Origin: an uncultured Prevotella sp.
GTDB taxonomy: Bacteria > Bacteroidota > Bacteroidia > Bacteroidales > Bacteroidaceae
Length of the DNA: 64,000 nt
Direction: 5' to 3'
NCBI GenBank assembly: GCA_900539625.1
Contig: UQCW01000001.1
Coordinates: 87,662-151,661 of the forward strand
The number at the start of each line of letters is the position of its first letter. Positions within the stretch are counted from its first letter, which is position 1. Made by a program: the position numbers and the translations under genes. Shown piece by piece: positions 62,108 to 64,000 of the stretch. Below the pieces are notes generated by a model, which was given only the letters and a program-made list of their open reading frames with translations, was not told where the DNA came from and ran no database searches.

Positions 62108-63868
62108 ATGAGAGGATTGATTAAAAAACTGTCTTACAGGAGTAAATTGCTGCTGAATTTTGCAGCGTTGTTCATAGTTTTTGCCATTTTATTGGTTTGT
62201 TTTCAATATCATCGGGAGAAGCTCTATCGGTGGGAACTTCTCGAAACAAGGTTGCGCAGCTATTCCGATCTTGTGGCAAACAGTTTGGAGAGTAGAGGCG
62301 TGGACAACGACAGCGTTCAGTTGGCTGCCATTATGCGCATGATGCCTGCCGAACTCCGTTTGACGGTCGTTTCGCGCCAGGGAAAAGTGAAATATGATTC
62401 GAGTGCCGGCCTTGGCGAAAAGCTTGACGACCATTCCAACCGGCCGGAAGTCCATCAGGCCATGACCCATGCTGAGGGCTGTGATGTCCGTTTGTCACAC
62501 TCAACGGGCGTCACCTATTTCTATTATGCCAAGAGCTATGGCGGTTTTGTGGTGCGCGTGGCGTTGCCCTATACCGAGACCGTTCAGAATTTCATGAAGG
62601 CCGACAATGTCTACCTTTGGTTTGCCCTGCTCGTCTTCGCGCTGATGATGTTGGTGCTCATCCGTGTTTCAGACCATTTCGGGCGTGCCCTGGTCAGTTT
62701 GCGCCATTTCATCCAGTCGGCCGACCGCGGTCTGATCGACTATGCACACATTGAATTTCCCCATACGGAACTTGGCGATATTGGCCGTTCCATTATGTTG
62801 AAATATAAACAGCTGGAAGCCACCGGCCGGCAGATTGCTGCCGAGCGTGAACGCCTCATGCGTCATTTCCACTATTTTGAGGGAGGCATCGCCATCTTCT
62901 CCCCAGAACGGAAAAAGGTTTATGCCAATCCGCGCTTCATGCAGTTTGTCAACACCATCCTCGAGCGTCCGACGCCCGATGTGAATGTCCTATGGAATGA
63001 GCGTTCCTTTGCCCCCGCTGTCGAGTTTCTTGATATTTCCGGCGGCAAGCGTGCCGCAATGGAAGAGGCCCCCGTTTTTCGTTTCACAATTACTGCCGGC
63101 GGAAATTACTTCATGGTCCAGTTGCTGGTCTACAACGATGGGAGCTTTGAGATGACGTTGACAGACGTGACGCGAAGCGAGAAAAATAAACTTCTCAAGC
63201 AGCAGATGAGCAATAACATCACGCACGAACTTCGCACCCCCGTTAGCAGCATACGCGGATACATTGAGACGATTCTCTCCTGTCGGTCGCTCTCGCCCGA
63301 GAAACAGCATTATTTTTTGGAGCGTGCCCACGCGCAGGTGGTCCGTCTGACGGATCTGATTCGTGACGTTGCTTTGATTTCGAAAACCGAAGAAGCTCCG
63401 GAAACCATGCCGAGAGAAGAAATAGACATCAACAGCGTGGTTGCCGATATCGTGGAGGAACTGCGGGGGCAGTTCTCTGAATCGAAGATGAAGGTGACGG
63501 ATGAAATCCCACCGCATACGTCCATCAACGGAAATTACGCCTTGGTTTATTCCATCTTCAGAAACCTGATGGAAAACAGTATCCGCTATTCCGGCGAAGG
63601 CACGGAAATCGGGATCGAACGCTATAACGAAGACAAGGAGTATTATTATTTCCGTTTTTATGACACCGGTGTGGGAGTGCCCGATGAACATCTGTCGCGT
63701 CTTTTTGAACGCTTTTACCGTGTGACGGAAGGGCGGACGCGTGATTGTGGTGGAACGGGGCTCGGCCTCTCCATCGTTCGCAATGCCGTTTTGTTTCATT
63801 CCGGAAACATCTCCGTCAGAAACAGAAAAGGCGGCGGACTTGAATTTCTGTTCTCTCTCCACAGGTAA
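62108..63868 (+). CDS. PhoR-like sensor histidine kinase
   Basis: A 586-residue membrane kinase. Membrane segments lie near residues 17-36 and 168-188 with a periplasmic domain of about 130 residues between. A HAMP/PAS-like region (about 195-350) precedes the kinase core. His373 in NNITHELRTP is the phospho-acceptor. NLMENSIRY, FYDTGVGVP and GTGLGLSIVRN form the ATPase domain. It partners with the regulator upstream. The signal is unknown. Confidence 0.88.
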   Translation: MRGLIKKLSYRSKLLLNFAALFIVFAILLVCFQYHREKLYRWELLETRLRSYSDLVANSLESRGVDNDSVQLAAIMRMMPAELRLTVVSRQGKVKYDSSAGLGEKLDDHSNRPEVHQAMTHAEGCDVRLSHSTGVTYFYYAKSYGGFVVRVALPYTETVQNFMKADNVYLWFALLVFALMMLVLIRVSDHFGRALVSLRHFIQSADRGLIDYAHIEFPHTELGDIGRSIMLKYKQLEATGRQIAAERERLMRHFHYFEGGIAIFSPERKKVYANPRFMQFVNTILERPTPDVNVLWNERSFAPAVEFLDISGGKRAAMEEAPVFRFTITAGGNYFMVQLLVYNDGSFEMTLTDVTRSEKNKLLKQQMSNNITHELRTPVSSIRGYIETILSCRSLSPEKQHYFLERAHAQVVRLTDLIRDVALISKTEEAPETMPREEIDINSVVADIVEELRGQFSESKMKVTDEIPPHTSINGNYALVYSIFRNLMENSIRYSGEGTEIGIERYNEDKEYYYFRFYDTGVGVPDEHLSRLFERFYRVTEGRTRDCGGTGLGLSIVRNAVLFHSGNISVRNRKGGGLEFLFSLHR

Positions 63869-63930
63869 CCAGCATTGGCCCGCGGGGAGGCTACCTACGC
63901 GAGTTCGGGATAAGGATTGCGTAAAAAAAT

Positions 63931-63965
63931 AGGGTAAAACGAGCTAAAATAGTTCGTTTTACCCT
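63931..63965 (+). terminator. Terminator after the sensor kinase
   Basis: GGGTAAAACGA (63932-63942) and TCGTTTTACCC (63954-63964) form a perfect 11-bp stem followed by TTTGCT. Confidence 0.75.
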
Positions 63966-64000
63966 TTGCTAATACATTGATTATTAGTAACTTCATGGTG

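Overview
The window looks like a chromosomal segment of a Bacteroidales bacterium, most likely of the Prevotellaceae. The evidence is a complete aerotolerance (bat) operon, the RprX/RprY sensor pair, DUF4924 and DUF3127 proteins, two OprP-type porins, a C-terminal tail typical of Prevotella secreted proteins, weak ribosome binding sites, and promoters of the Bacteroidetes type (TTTG, 19-21 bases, TAnnTTTG). No rRNA, CRISPR array or intact insertion sequence was seen.

Layout. 1-9.8 kb: the end of an exopolysaccharide region (tyrosine autokinase), a LysE exporter, DUF4924, rfbD, a membrane acyltransferase, release factor RF3 and a PLP aminotransferase. 10-24 kb, all on the plus strand: an FtsX-type permease, a TsaC-type synthase, a ClC channel, fmt, a secreted M64 peptidase, then ftsK, a LolA-like protein, trxB, an NDH-2-type dehydrogenase and riboflavin synthase. 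23.8-27 kb: an A+T-rich island with one large minus-strand gene made of eleven copies of a ~52-residue module around a GIY-YIG nuclease-like domain, followed by a 169-bp intergenic element with 22-bp periodicity. 27-29.6 kb: an EF-G paralogue whose GTPase motifs are altered, and a candidate structured small RNA. 29.6-43.9 kb, minus strand: porin, MaoC protein, large porin and PAP2 phosphatase, preceded by the bat operon (moxR, DUF58, membrane protein, batA-E). 44.3-50.5 kb: rprXY, mtgA, a DUF3127 protein with an SSB-like tail, hemW and a conserved protein of unknown role. 50.6-51.0 kb: four tRNA genes (Gly, Leu, Leu, Gly). 51-57 kb: a TtcA-type enzyme, an IS200/IS605 transposase remnant, a palindromic 22-bp array, a secreted M6 protease, mutS2 and a MarR regulator. 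57.6-64 kb: a phosphate-type porin and PiT transporter facing a PhoB/PhoR-like pair, with an 11-bp-spaced direct repeat in the shared upstream region.

The most unusual items are the modular GIY-YIG protein, the two collinear copies of a 22-bp-periodic noncoding element lying 23 kb apart in opposite orientation, a third array with the same 22-bp period but a different, palindromic sequence, the EF-G paralogue with Ser in place of the catalytic His, and the three-hairpin RNA candidate after it. All calls were made by reading the sequence; no database search was run.
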